Shown here piece after piece: positions 1 to 9,217 of a stretch of 64,000 bases of DNA; the first letter of the stretch is position 1; each line of letters begins with the position of its first letter. This stretch comes from CAVTWH01 sp963794685 (lineage in GTDB: Bacteria; Actinomycetota; Actinomycetes; Mycobacteriales; Micromonosporaceae), in the NCBI GenBank assembly GCA_963794685.1, contig CAWCFK010000004.1, positions 930,001 to 994,000 of the forward strand. The letters are read 5' to 3'. A program made the translations under genes and the position numbers. Below the pieces are notes generated by a model that did not search any database, was not told where the DNA came from, and saw only the letters and a program-made list of their open reading frames with translations.

Positions 1-102
1 CACCGTTGATGATCGATTCGACGGCGGTGGCGTGACGCGACGCATCGTCCGACTGCGTGTACGTCCACTCCCGCGTACCCCGATCAACTCGGAGAACCCC
101 AG

Positions 103-1820
103 ATGCGCAGACATCTCCGCCCGGTGCTGGCCGCAGCCAGCGCCCTGCTCGCCGTACCGCTTGCCGTGGTCGCCTTCATCGGCCCGGCCGCGGCCCTGAA
201 CAACGGCCTCGGCGTCACTCCGCCGATGGGCTGGAACGACTGGAACACCTTCGGCTGCTCCGTCAGCGACACGGTGGTCCGGGGCGTCGCCGACGCCATG
301 GTCACCAATGGCATGGCCGCCGCCGGGTACACCTACGTCAACATCGACGACTGCTGGTCCACGATGGCCCGGGACTCCAGCGGCAACCTGGTGCCCGACC
401 CGGCCAAGTTCCCCAACGGCATGAAGGCGCTCGCCGACTACGTCCACGGCAAGGGTCTCAAGCTCGGCATCTACGGCGAAGCCGGCGCCACCACCTGCGC
501 CGGCTTCCCCGGCAGCCTGGGCCACGAGACCCAGGACGCGAACCTGTTCGCCAGCTGGGGCATCGACCTGCTGAAGTACGACAACTGCGGCGACCACGGC
601 GGCCTGACCAACCAGCAGCGCTACACCACGATGCGGGACGCGCTCGCCGCCACCGGCCGGCCGATCTTCTACAGCCTGTGCGAGTGGGGTCAGGACGCGG
701 TCTGGACCTGGGGCGCCGGCGTCGGCAACGCCTGGCGCACCACCAGCGACATCCAGGCCAGCTGGGGTTCCGTCACCAACATCCTGGACCAGCAGGTCGG
801 GCTCGACCGGTACGCCGGTCCCGGCGGCTGGAACGACCCGGACATGCTGGAGGTCGGCAACTCCGGCCTGTCCGACACCGAGTCGCGGGCGCACTTCAGC
901 CTGTGGGCGCTGCTCAACGCGCCACTCATCGCCGGCAACGACATCCGCTCGATGTCGGCGGCCACCCTGGCCATCCTGACCAACTCCGAGGTCATCGCGG
1001 TCAACCAGAACTGGGGCGGCCGGGCCGGCTACAAGGTCCGCGACGACGGCGACCAGGAGGTCTGGGCCAAGCCGATGGCGAACGGCTCGGTCGCGGTGAT
1101 CCTGCTCAACCGGGGCGCCGCCACGGCCACCGTCAGCACCACCACCTCGGCGGTCGGGTTGGTGTCGGCGTCGTCCTACCAGGTACGCGACCTGTGGGCA
1201 CACAGCACGGCCGCCAGCACCGGCACGGTGAGCGCCAGCGTGCCCGCGCACGGCGCGGCGATGTATGTGGTGACCGGCGGCGGCCTGGTCTCAGCTTCGG
1301 CCTCCGCGTCCCGGTCTGCTTCGGCCTCAGCTTCGGCCTCCCGGTCAGCGTCGGCCTCGGCGTCGGCTCCCGCGCTTCGGCTTCGGCGTCGGCTTCGCGC
1401 TTCGGTTTCTCGGCGTCGGCTTCGGCCTCCGCGTCGGCGTCGGCTTCGGCTAGTGCCAGTCGGAGCAGTTCGCCTTCACCGGGTTCGCCCGCGCCGAGCG
1501 CCTTCAGCTGCGCGGTCACCTACGTGAAGTACGAGTGGCCGGGCGGGCTCACCACGGCGGTGACCGTCACGAACACCGGCAGCACCGCCATCAACGGCTG
1601 GGTGGTCCGGTGGACGTTCCCCGGTGACACCAAGGTGACCAACTCCTGGAACGCGACCATCGTGCAGAGCGGTACCGCTGTCACCGCCACCAACGTCAGC
1701 TACAACGCGGTGATAGCGGCCGGCGCCAGTGCCTCGTTCGGCTTCCAGGCCACCTGGACCAGCAACGACGCGGCACCCACCGGCTTCACCGTCAACGGCG
1801 TGCCCTGCGCCCTGCGCTGA
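103..1820 (+). CDS. Secreted GH27 alpha-galactosidase with C-terminal CBM2 (one frameshift in linker)
   Basis: Predicted secreted alpha-galactosidase that releases terminal galactose from galactomannan-type polymers. An N-terminal signal peptide of about 31 residues ends in a GPAAA-type site. The GH27 domain follows, with LGVTPPMGWNDWNTFGC near its start, the nucleophile Asp in LKYDNCG and the acid/base Asp in WRTTSDI. A low-complexity Ser-Ala linker then leads to a CBM2 cellulose-binding module that carries WPGGLTTAVTVTNTGS and ends in a Cys near the C terminus. The enzyme domain and the CBM2 lie in different frames: the frame changes inside the repetitive linker at about 1365-1400. This could be an indel error or a real break that removes the CBM2. 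The start ATG follows a ggagaacc ribosome site. Family identity is clear; substrate is inferred. Confidence 0.9.
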
Positions 1821-1830
1821 CCCTGTGCTC

Positions 1831-1863
1831 GGCGGGGACCGGCCATTCCCGGCCGGCCCCGCC
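1831..1863 (+). terminator. Stem-loop after the GH27 gene
   Basis: A GC-rich hairpin begins 10 bases after the stop. The outer arms ggcgggg/ccccgcc and inner arms ccggcc/ggccgg pair with a single bulged base. There is no T-tract, as is common for actinobacterial terminators. Confidence 0.6.
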
Positions 1864-1959
1864 TTGGCGTCGCCCGACGATCGGCCGGCCGGTCGAGTGC
1901 TCTCAGCCAGCCGGGAGCCCGGCGCGGGAGCTGCCAGCTGCGGGAAGCCGGTCGGCCGG

Positions 1960-2027
1960 CTCAGCCGACCGGGAGGCCGGTGCGGGCTGGCGGTCGGCGT
2001 GGCCCTCAGCCGACCGGGAGGCCGGTG
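1960..2027. repeat. 23-bp direct repeat at the end of the chromate transporter gene
   Basis: The sequence ctcagccgaccgggaggccggtg occurs at 1960-1982 and again, identical, at 2005-2027. The second copy contains the stop codon and last codons of the ChrA gene, so the first copy looks like a duplicated gene end left in the intergenic space. Confidence 0.7.
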
Positions 2028-3192
2028 AGGGCGGCGAGGATGCCCAGGGCTGCTGCGCCGAGCAGGGCGCTGACCACGCCGCGGCGGAGGACCAGCAGCC
2101 AGACCGCGGCCAGGGCGAGGACCGGGAGCTGCCACAGGTGGCTCAGCGACAGGCCAAGGAGCAGCGCGGAGCCGAAGATGGCGCCGATCGCGGCCGGGCC
2201 GGCGCCGGCCAGGAAACCCTGCACGGTGGCGTTGCCGCGCAGCCGGTCGAAGTGCCGCGCGCCGGCCAGGACGAAGACGAACGACGGGGCGAACGCGACG
2301 ACCGCGGCGAGCACCCCGCCAGCCGAGGCCGGCCGCGGCGTAGCCGACCACGGCGACGGTGTGCACCACCGGGCCGGGGGTGATCTGCCCGAGCGCCACC
2401 GCGTAGAGGAACTGGTCGGCGGTGAGCCAGTGGTGGCGCTGCACGGCGTCCGCCCGCATCAACGGGATGATGACGAACCCGCCGCCGTAGGAGAGCGCGC
2501 CGACCTTCAACGCCGTCCAGGACAGCGCGCCCAGTACGCCGACTGCGCCGACCGGCCAGAGCGCCGCCGGCAGCGCGCGCGGTGGCGGGTCGGGCCGGGC
2601 GTCGCCCGCGGGCCGCGACCTCGACCACGCCGCAGGCCAGCAGGACCAGTACCAGCCAGGGGCCGAGGAGCAGGGCAGCCAGCGCACCGGCGACGGCGTA
2701 CCCGATCCAGCGCCGCCGGCCGGCCCGGGTGGCGCCGGTACGCCGCCAACTCGGCGGGACCAGACTGGCGCCGGCCTGGACGGCGACGGCGGCCACCGCG
2801 GCACCGGCCCCGGCCGCCGCGCCGAGTACCGGCAGGGCCGGCTGCCCGGCGAGCAGCAGCGCCGACAGCGCCAGGATCACCACCAGCCCGGGGAGGATGA
2901 AGCAGACGCCGCCGAGCAGGCCGCCGCGCCAGCCGCGCAGCCGCCAGCCGCAGAAGATCGCCAACTGGGTGGAGGCCGGTCCGGGGAGCAGGTTGGTGGC
3001 GGCGATGCCGTCCTCGAACTCCTGCTCATCCAGCCACGCCTCCCGGGTCACGCAGAGCTGGCGGAGCAGGCTGATGTGCGCCGGCGGGCCGCCGAATCCG
3101 GTGACCCCGATCCGCAGCCACTGCGCGGCGATGGTGCGCAGCGGCACCAGCGGGTCGCCGGGTCGCGGCTGTGGCTCGGGTCCGGTCGGCAC
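2006..3192 (-). CDS. chrA: Chromate transporter ChrA family protein (two frameshifts)
   Basis: Integral membrane protein of the CHR superfamily, the chromate efflux/ion transporter family made of two homologous halves. The N-terminal half shows the typical VTGFGGPPAHISLLRQ stretch and NLLPGPASTQLAIFCG. The second half repeats the pattern with KVGALSYGGGFVIIPLMR and YAVALGQITPGPVVHT. The halves are split over three frames, with changes near 2590 and near 2320, but both are complete and in the right order, so one or two base errors would restore about 395 residues. The gene starts at an ATG on the minus strand and is followed by the repeat described separately. Chromate resistance is a family inference; the physiological ion is unknown. 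Confidence 0.85.
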
Positions 3193-3222
3193 GTGCCGGA
3201 TGCTAGTGCCGGCGGGTGGCCG

Positions 3223-4415
3223 TCAGGTTGCGGTACCGGCCCGCAGGGTGATCAGGGTGATCTCGCTGGGCGCGAAGATCCGCAGCGGCGGGCCCCAGAA
3301 GCCGGTGCCCCGGCTGGTGTAGAGCTGGGTACGGGTGCCGTGCCGGGTGAGTCCCTGCACCGTCGGCTGGTCGGTGCGGACCAGGTAGTGGAACGGCCAG
3401 ATCTGCCCGCCGTGGGTGTGCCCGGACAGCTGCAGGTCGATGTCGTGTGCCACCGCGGCGCTCACCTGCTGCGGCTGGTGCGCCAGCAGCAGCACCGGCA
3501 GGTCCCGGTCCGCGCCGAGCAGCGCGGCCACATGGTCCTGGCGGTGGCCGGGGCGGCCGGACGACGCGGCGGTGCGGTCGTCGACGCCGGCGATCACCAA
3601 CTGGGCCCCGTCCCGCTCGACCACCAGGTGCTCGTTGTGCAGCGGCTGCCAGCCCAGCTCCCGCAGGTGCCCGAGCCAGCCGTCGGCCTCGCCGAAGTAC
3701 TCGTGGTTGCCGGTCACATAGGTGCGGGCGAGGCTGGCGCGTACGTCGCCCAACGGCGCGGCCTGTTCGCGGCGCTGGGCCACCGTGCCGTCGGCGATGT
3801 CGCCGGTGTGGCAGACGATGTCCGGCGTCGAGCCCGTTGACCACGTCGATGACCCGGCGGGACCACTGCGCCCGGTCGATCGGCCCGTAGTGGGTGTCGG
3901 TGAGCAGCACCACCCTGGTGCCGTCCAGGCCCGCGCCGAGCCGGTCCAGCCGCACGTCCACCCGGCGCACCCGGGGTACCCGCATCGCCTCGACGTAGCC
4001 CCAGGCGACCAGGACGGCGGAGATCGCCACGGCGACCCCGGCCACGATGCGTGACCGGGTCGGGTCGTCGACCCCGCCGAGCACCAGCGGTATCCGCAGC
4101 AGGTTGGCCAGCAGCGACCAGGTGAACAGCACCCAGATCACGCCCAGGATGGTGTCGCCGGTCCGGGCAGCCCAGTCCAGGCGCGCGCCCGTGGCCGGTG
4201 AACATCAGCACCGGGAAGGCGAGCGCGACGCCGACGAACAGCAGGGTGCCGGCGACCGTCAGCCCGGTCGACGCGCCCACCGCGGCCACCAGCGTCCACC
4301 ACGGCACCCCGAAGAGCAGCAGCAGGGCGGTGGTGATGACCGCCCCGAACCGCAGCGCCCGGGACGCCCGCCGCGCCGGCGCCGCCGGTACCGCCTCACT
4401 GACCGCCACCGTCAC
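3223..4415 (-). CDS. Membrane-anchored metallophosphoesterase (two frameshifts)
   Basis: Calcineurin-like phosphoesterase with an N-terminal membrane region of about four helices, then the dinuclear metal-binding core. Visible motifs are LLTDTHYG (the D-x-H box), the GDI segment recovered only after correcting a frame change near 3835, GNHEY (the GNHE box) and LSGHTHGGQIWP (the GHTHGG box). A first frame change near 4190 splits the membrane part. With both repaired the protein is about 395 residues, typical for the YkuE-like membrane group. The substrate cannot be told from sequence. It lies 240 bases downstream of the polymerase IV gene on the same strand, separated from it by a striking AT-rich inverted repeat. 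Confidence 0.85.
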
Positions 4416-4552
4416 CCACTCCTGTCGTCAGCCTGCTCCTCGGACTATGACACCCCGGGCCCTCACCAACCACGCCGCTCCCTCAGCGTCACCTCAGGCG
4501 GCAACTCCGCGCCGAGGCTGTCGGGGCGAGGGGCCTGGAACGCTCACCGCAC

Positions 4553-4587
4553 TTATGGCTGTTATTCCCCGCCGATAACAGCCATAA
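4553..4587. promoter_or_regulatory. AT-rich perfect 13-bp inverted repeat
   Basis: The arms ttatggctgttat (4553-4565) and ataacagccataa (4575-4587) are exact reverse complements separated by nine GC bases. This AT content is exceptional here. It lies after the polymerase IV stop and 138 bases before the phosphoesterase start, so it may be an operator for the latter or a transcription terminator for the former. Confidence 0.55.
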
Positions 4588-4655
4588 CTGCGGTGTCCGC
4601 GACGCGCCCAAGGGCGAGCGGGCGGCCGGCGGGCGGCGGGCGGGCGGGCGGCGGG

Positions 4656-5847
4656 TCAGTCGGGGAGGTGGGGGACGGTGAGGCCGGGGTCGCGGCCGAG
4701 GAGGGTGCCGCGGGTGAGGGAGGTGGAGCCGTAGCGGTCGCGGACGGCGTCCATGGCGGCGTCCAGTTCGCCGGTGCCGGCGCGGTCGAAGGGCAGCTCG
4801 GGTTGGGTGAAGCGGCGGTCGCCGAGGTTGCCGACGGAGATGCCGACCAGGGTCAGGCCCTGGTCCTCGATCAGCGGGCCGGCGGCGGCCAGCAGGCCCC
4901 GGGCGGTGTCCAGGATGGTCTGCGTCTGCACGGTCGGGCGGAGCAGGGTATGCGAGCGGGTGACCCGGCTGAAGTCGGCGAAACGCAGCCGCAGTACCAC
5001 CGTGCGGCCCGGTCGGTTGGCGGCCCGCATCCGCCGGGTGACCCGGTCGACGAGGCCCATCAGGGTGGCGTCGATCTCGTCGGGGGAGTGCGGACCCCGG
5101 CCGATGGCGCGCTGGGAGCCGATCGAGCCGCGCCGCTGGCCGGGGCGGACCACCCGGGGGTCGCGGCCCAGGGCGAGCGCGTGCAGGTGCCGGCCGGAGC
5201 CGGGGCCGAGCATCGCGACCAGGGCCGACTCGCCCAGCCGGGCCACCTCCCCGACGGTACGGATGCCACGGTCGTGCAGCTTCTCGGCGGTGACCGGGCC
5301 GACTCCCCAGAGCAGTTGGACCGGCAGCGGATGCAGGAACTCCAGCTCCCGCTCGGGGGGCACGACGAGCAGGCCGTCCGGTTTGGCGACCCGGCTGGCG
5401 ACTTTCGCGAGGAACTTCGTGCGGGCCACGCCGACGGTGATCGGCAGGCCGACCCGGCTGAGCACTTCGGCGCGCAGCCGGGCGGCGATGTCGGCGGGGC
5501 TGCCGCTGATCCGTTCGCAGCCCGCCGACGTCGAGGAAGGCCTCGTCGATGGAGATCGCCTCGACCAGCGGGGTGGTGTCCCGGAAGACCTCGAAGACGG
5601 CCTTGCTGGCGGCCGAGTACGCCGACATCCGGGGTGGCATCACCACTACGTCCGGGCACAGTGCGCGGGCGAGCCGGCCGCCCATTGCGGTGCGTACGCC
5701 GCGCCGCTTCGCCTCGTAGCTGCAGGCCAGCACCACCCCGCCGCCGACGATCACCGGCCGGCCGCGCAGCCACGGGAAGTCGCGCTGCTCGACGGCCGCG
5801 TAGAAGGCGTCGAGGTCCGCGTGCAGGATCGAGGCCGTGCTGGTCAC
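4656..5847 (-). CDS. dinB: DNA polymerase IV (Y family; one frameshift)
   Basis: Error-prone Y-family translesion polymerase. The N-terminal palm has HADLDAFYAAVEQRD (first catalytic Asp) and, further on, AISIDEAFLDVGG (the SIDE catalytic pair). After the frame change near 5520 come LPITVGVARTKFLAKVAS, the helix-hairpin-helix region WGVGPVTAEKLHDRGIRTVGE and the little-finger domain, ending in LTVPHLPD. Inserting or deleting one base restores about 400 residues, the usual length. I chose the GTG at 5847; an upstream in-frame GTG at 5865 is equally possible because neither has a strong ribosome site. No clear LexA box was found. The gene is transcribed toward the phosphoesterase. Confidence 0.88.
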
Positions 5848-5960
5848 GGCCGTATCTTCGCACACTTGTACGAACAGTGGTGTCGCCGGGAATGCCGGTT
5901 GCGCCGCTCGTGTTGAGCAGCATGCCGGGATACCCCCGGTGGGTACCTGAGGGGGATCAG

Positions 5961-6083
5961 ATGAAGGTCCGTAGTTCGGTCCGCTCGCTCGCCCGTCGAC
6001 CGGGTTCGGTCGTGGTGCGCCGCAACGGCCGGGTGTACGTGATCAACCACCGCAACCCGCGCTGGAACGGCCGCCAGGGCTGA
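5961..6083 (+). CDS. rpmJ: Ribosomal protein bL36, zinc-free paralogue
   Basis: A 40-residue protein starting MKVRSSVRSLARRPG and ending NHRNPRWNGRQG, which matches the L36 fold of the large ribosomal subunit. The Cys and His residues that bind zinc in standard L36 are replaced by other residues, so this is the C-minus form. In actinobacteria such paralogues often replace the zinc form when zinc is scarce under Zur control. No convincing Zur box was visible in the short upstream region. The start is set by gaggggg just ahead of the ATG. It stands alone between polymerase IV (divergent) and the TrmO-like gene (convergent), outside the main ribosomal operon. Confidence 0.92.
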   Translation: MKVRSSVRSLARRPGSVVVRRNGRVYVINHRNPRWNGRQG

Positions 6084-6109
6084 TCCGGCCGACCGCACAG
6101 CCATGCGGA

Positions 6110-6137
6110 GCTGACCGGGTCGGTAGGCCCGGTCAGC
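6110..6137. terminator. Bidirectional stem-loop between rpmJ and the TrmO-like gene
   Basis: The perfect 10-bp arms gctgaccggg (6110-6119) and cccggtcagc (6128-6137) flank an 8-base loop. One arm includes the stop codon of the convergent minus-strand gene, so it can serve both transcripts. Confidence 0.6.
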
Positions 6138-6534
6138 GCTCGTTGATGTCGCCGAGCACCGGCTTGACGTCCAGTACCGGGGTGCCGTCCAGCGCCTCCA
6201 GGTCGCTGACCTGCAGCGTGCCGCCGTCGATCGCGAGAATCCGGACCCGGTGCAGCCCGATCGGGTTCGGCCGGTCCGGTGAGCGGGTCGAGAACACCCC
6301 GGTCAATGGCCGGTCCGCCGCTCCCCGGGGCCGGACTTTCAGAGTGTCCCGGTCGGCCCGGTCCAACCAGGTCAGCAGCAGGATGTCCGCGCCGACAGTC
6401 AGCTCGGCCAGCGCGTCGAGGTACTCGGCCGCGAACTCCACCATTGCCTGCGGGCCGCCCTCGTCGCCCTGCCGGGGTGCCTGCGCGCGTTCGGTGAGCG
6501 GCGAGCGTACCCAGCCGACCGTCCGCAACTGCAC
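6133..6534 (-). CDS. TrmO-like SAM-dependent tRNA methyltransferase (TsaA/UPF0066)
   Basis: A 133-residue protein of the TrmO/TsaA family, whose E. coli member N6-methylates the threonylcarbamoyl-adenosine at position 37 of some tRNAs using S-adenosylmethionine. Family hallmarks are VGWVRSPLTER near the N terminus, the GVFSTRSPDRPNPIGLHRV block with conserved RSP and RPNPIG, and DGTPVLDVKPV near the end. It is shorter than the enterobacterial enzyme because it lacks the C-terminal extension, which is common in actinobacteria. The GTG start has a strong ggaggag ribosome site about seven bases upstream. Stand-alone gene; function by family only. Confidence 0.85.
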   Translation of the reverse strand: MQLRTVGWVRSPLTERAQAPRQGDEGGPQAMVEFAAEYLDALAELTVGADILLLTWLDRADRDTLKVRPRGAADRPLTGVFSTRSPDRPNPIGLHRVRILAIDGGTLQVSDLEALDGTPVLDVKPVLGDINER

Positions 6535-6698
6535 TGGTCTCTCCTCCGCCGCCCCGACCGCCGCACCCGCGCCGGTACCGGATCAGACGGTACCGGCCCT
6601 TTCCGTAATCGGGTGGCCCGACGCCGGTCTCCTGAGCAGTGCTGGTTACCGGGCGCGGTACGCCGGTAACCTTCGGGCCCGAAGGGGAGGAACGCCTG

Positions 6699-8760
6699 AT
6701 GGACGCAAGCGGCCGTGGTGGACCGGACAGTGCTCTGGTGCTCGCCGCCCGCGAGGGTGACCGGCGGGCGCTCGACGCGCTGGTCGCCGACTCCCTGCCG
6801 CTGGTCTACAACATCGTCGGGCGGGCACTGAACGGGCACGCCGACGTCGACGACGTGGTGCAGGAGACCCTGCTGCGGATGGTCGACCACCTGGCCGAAC
6901 TGCGCGACCCGTACGCCTTCCGGTCCTGGTTGGTGGCGATCACCGTGCGGCAGGTCCGCGACCAGCAGTCCCGGCGTTCGGTGGCGTCGCGCCGCGACAC
7001 CGACCTGGCCGACATGGGCGAGGTACCCGGACTCCACGATGGACTTCGCCGAGCTGACCATCGTCCGGTTGGGCCTGACCGACCAGCGCCGGGAGGTCGC
7101 CGAGGCGACCCGCTGGCTGGACCCGACGATCGGGAACTGCTCGCGCTGTGGTGGCTGGAGGAGGCCGGCGCGCTCGGCCGGGCCGACCTGGCGCATGCGC
7201 TGGAGTTGAGTACCCAGCACGCGGCCGTGAAGGTGAACCGGATGAAGGAGCAGGTGAGCGTCGCGCGAGCGGTGGTGCGCTCGCTGCGCGCGCAGCCCCG
7301 CTGCCCCGATCTGGCGGCCACCGTGCGCTCCTGGGACGGCGTGCCGGCGCCGCTGTGGCGCAAGCGGCTGGCCCGGCACGTCCGCGGCTGCGCGCTGTGC
7401 GACCGGCGCAGCTTCGGGCTGCTGCCGATGGAGCGGCTGCTCGCCGGCGCGGCCCTGGTCCCGGTCCCCGCGTCGCTGGCCAACCAGGTCGCCGGCGCGG
7501 TCGGCGGCGCGGTCGGTGGCTCGGCGGGCACCGGGCCGGGCTCCACCGCGGGCGGGCCACGGCGGTGCGGGAGGCGGTCACGGCAGTGCGGGCGGCCCCG
7601 GCAGCGGCGGTGGTGCCGGTGGTCACGGCGGTGCGGGCGGCGGCGGAGCAGGCGGACACGGGGGTACCGGCGGAGCGCACTCGGCAGGCGGGAAAGCGGT
7701 CGGCGGTAAGGCGGTCGGGGCGAAGGCGCTGGGTGGGAAGGCGGTCGCCGGCAAGGCGGTCGCCGGCGGGATGTTCAGCGGGTGGACCGGTGCGGTCGGC
7801 GCGGCCGGCGTGGTTGCCGCCGTGATCACGGCCGTTGTGGTGGTGGTCAGCTTCAACGCGGCGAAGCCGGAACCGGCCAGTGCCGGCGGGCCGGTACCCA
7901 CGAGCAGCGCGAACGCATCCGGCAGCCCATCGGCCACGCCGTCGCCCTCGGCCAGCCTGGCGTCGCCGACGCCGAGCCGGTCGTCGAGCCGGCCGGCGGC
8001 TGCCCCGGCCACCCCGGCGGCCTCCACCCGCAAGGGGGTGAGCGCGTGGAAGTTCACCGGCGTGAACCAGGCGCTGGTCGACTCCGGCGCCCGCTGGTAC
8101 TACACCTGGGCCACCGGCCACGACGGGATCACCACGCCGAAGGGGGTGGACTTCGTCCCGATGATCTGGGGCGGCAGCAGCGTCACCACCAGCGCGCTGA
8201 ACCAGGCGAAGGCGGCGGGCAGCCGGTACCTGCTCGGCTTCAACGAACCGGACATGTCCGGGCAGGCCAATATGAGCGTGGACAGCGCGCTCGCGCTGTG
8301 GCCGCAGTTGCAGGCGACCGGGCTCACCCTGGGCAGCCCGTCAGTGGCGTACGGCGGCGACACTCCGGGCGGCTGGCTGGACCGGTTCATGACCGGCGCG
8401 GCGGCGAAGGGGCTCCGGGTCGACTTCATCACGCTGCACTGGTACGGCGGCGACTTCGTCACGGCCAACGCGGTCAGCCAACTGAAGTCCTACCTGCAGA
8501 AGGTCTACAACCGTTACCACAAGCCGATCTGGCTCACCGAGTACGCGCTGATCGACTTCTCGAACGGCACCCGGTTTCCCACCCAGGCGCAGCAGGCGGC
8601 GTTCTGCGCCGCCTCCATCACCATGCTGAACAGCCTGTCCTGGCTGCAGCGTTACGCCTGGTTCGCGCTGCCGGCCGACGACGCCAAGGACAGCACCGGT
8701 CTCTACCACAGCGGCCCCACCGCCACCGACGTCGGCCGCGCCTTCGCCGCCGCCCCCTGA
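6699..8760 (+). CDS. ECF-type sigma factor fused to a membrane helix and extracellular GH128-like glycanase domain (three frameshifts)
   Basis: One long gene of about 687 codons after repair. The cytoplasmic N terminus has sigma region 2 (ALDALVADSLPLVYNIVGRAL, then DVDDVVQETLLRMVDHL) and region 4 (LLALWWLEEAGALGRADLAHAL). A short RHVRGCALCDRR segment resembles half of a zinc-binding anti-sigma motif. A Gly-rich stretch with GGKAV repeats precedes one membrane helix (AAGVVAAVITAVVVVVSF). A Pro/Ser/Thr linker leads to a GH128-type (Asl1-like) domain with GFNEPD (acid/base Glu) and IWLTEYA (nucleophile Glu). Frame changes near 7030 and 7127 cancel each other, and a third lies near 7550. The start follows a ggggagg site. 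Likely a membrane-held sigma factor that senses outside glucan; this role is inferred. Confidence 0.8.
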
Positions 8761-8795
8761 CCGCGCCTCCAGCCACCAGCCAGGGGCTGGACGGG

Positions 8796-9173
8796 TCAGG
8801 GCTGGGTCGGGTCGGTGCCGGGGCTCAGGCCGTCCAGCAGCGCGGGGTTCTGCCGGATCAACTCGGCGAGCTTGGCGGCGCTGCGGCTGGTCCGGGCGGC
8901 GCCGACGGCCGGGCCGACCGTCGGGGATTCAGCGGGGATGGTGGTGTGCACCGCGCCACCCCGGACGGTGAGCTCGGCGCTGTCCGGACCGTTCGCACCG
9001 GGTACCACAATGGCGACGGTGCCGGCGCCCCGGCGGACCAGCACCGCGGTGACGGCCCGCACCACCTCGTCCAGCAGGTCCTCGCCCTCGCCGTCGGCTT
9101 CCTGGGTGAGCAGCCGACGTACCTCGTCCCAGCGCTCCAGTCGGGCGAGCGCGTCGTCGAGTTCCCCTCGCAT
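8796..9173 (-). CDS. Small protein of unknown function at the end of the conservon
   Basis: A 125-residue acidic protein that I do not recognise. It begins MRGELDDALARLERWDEV and is helical for about 50 residues. A possible beta-rich core follows (AGTVAIVVPGANG), and the C-terminal helix reads SAAKLAELIRQNPALLDGL. No signal peptide or membrane segment is visible. It lies 44 bases after the GTPase gene of the conservon on the same strand and is probably cotranscribed with it, so a role with the GTPase or sensor kinase is possible. Its end faces the convergent sigma-glycanase gene 35 bases away. Confidence 0.6.
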   Translation of the reverse strand: MRGELDDALARLERWDEVRRLLTQEADGEGEDLLDEVVRAVTAVLVRRGAGTVAIVVPGANGPDSAELTVRGGAVHTTIPAESPTVGPAVGAARTSRSAAKLAELIRQNPALLDGLSPGTDPTQP

Positions 9174-9217
9174 GTGTCTCCTCCTGGTCGCCGTCGTCCC
9201 GAGTCGCGCAGTGCCGG

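Noticed and set aside
1290..1480. CRISPR-like or satellite repeat in the Ser-Ala linker
   Set aside because: The repetition is codon-level (tcggcctcg-type) within a protein linker, with no regular spacers.
5840..5900. LexA/SOS box upstream of polymerase IV
   Set aside because: A cgaacagtg fragment is present, but the second half-site of the actinobacterial SOS box is not.
4047..5916. Long open frames on the plus strand opposite polymerase IV and the phosphoesterase
   Set aside because: In GC-rich DNA the antisense frames of real genes stay open; their translations are low-complexity and match no family.
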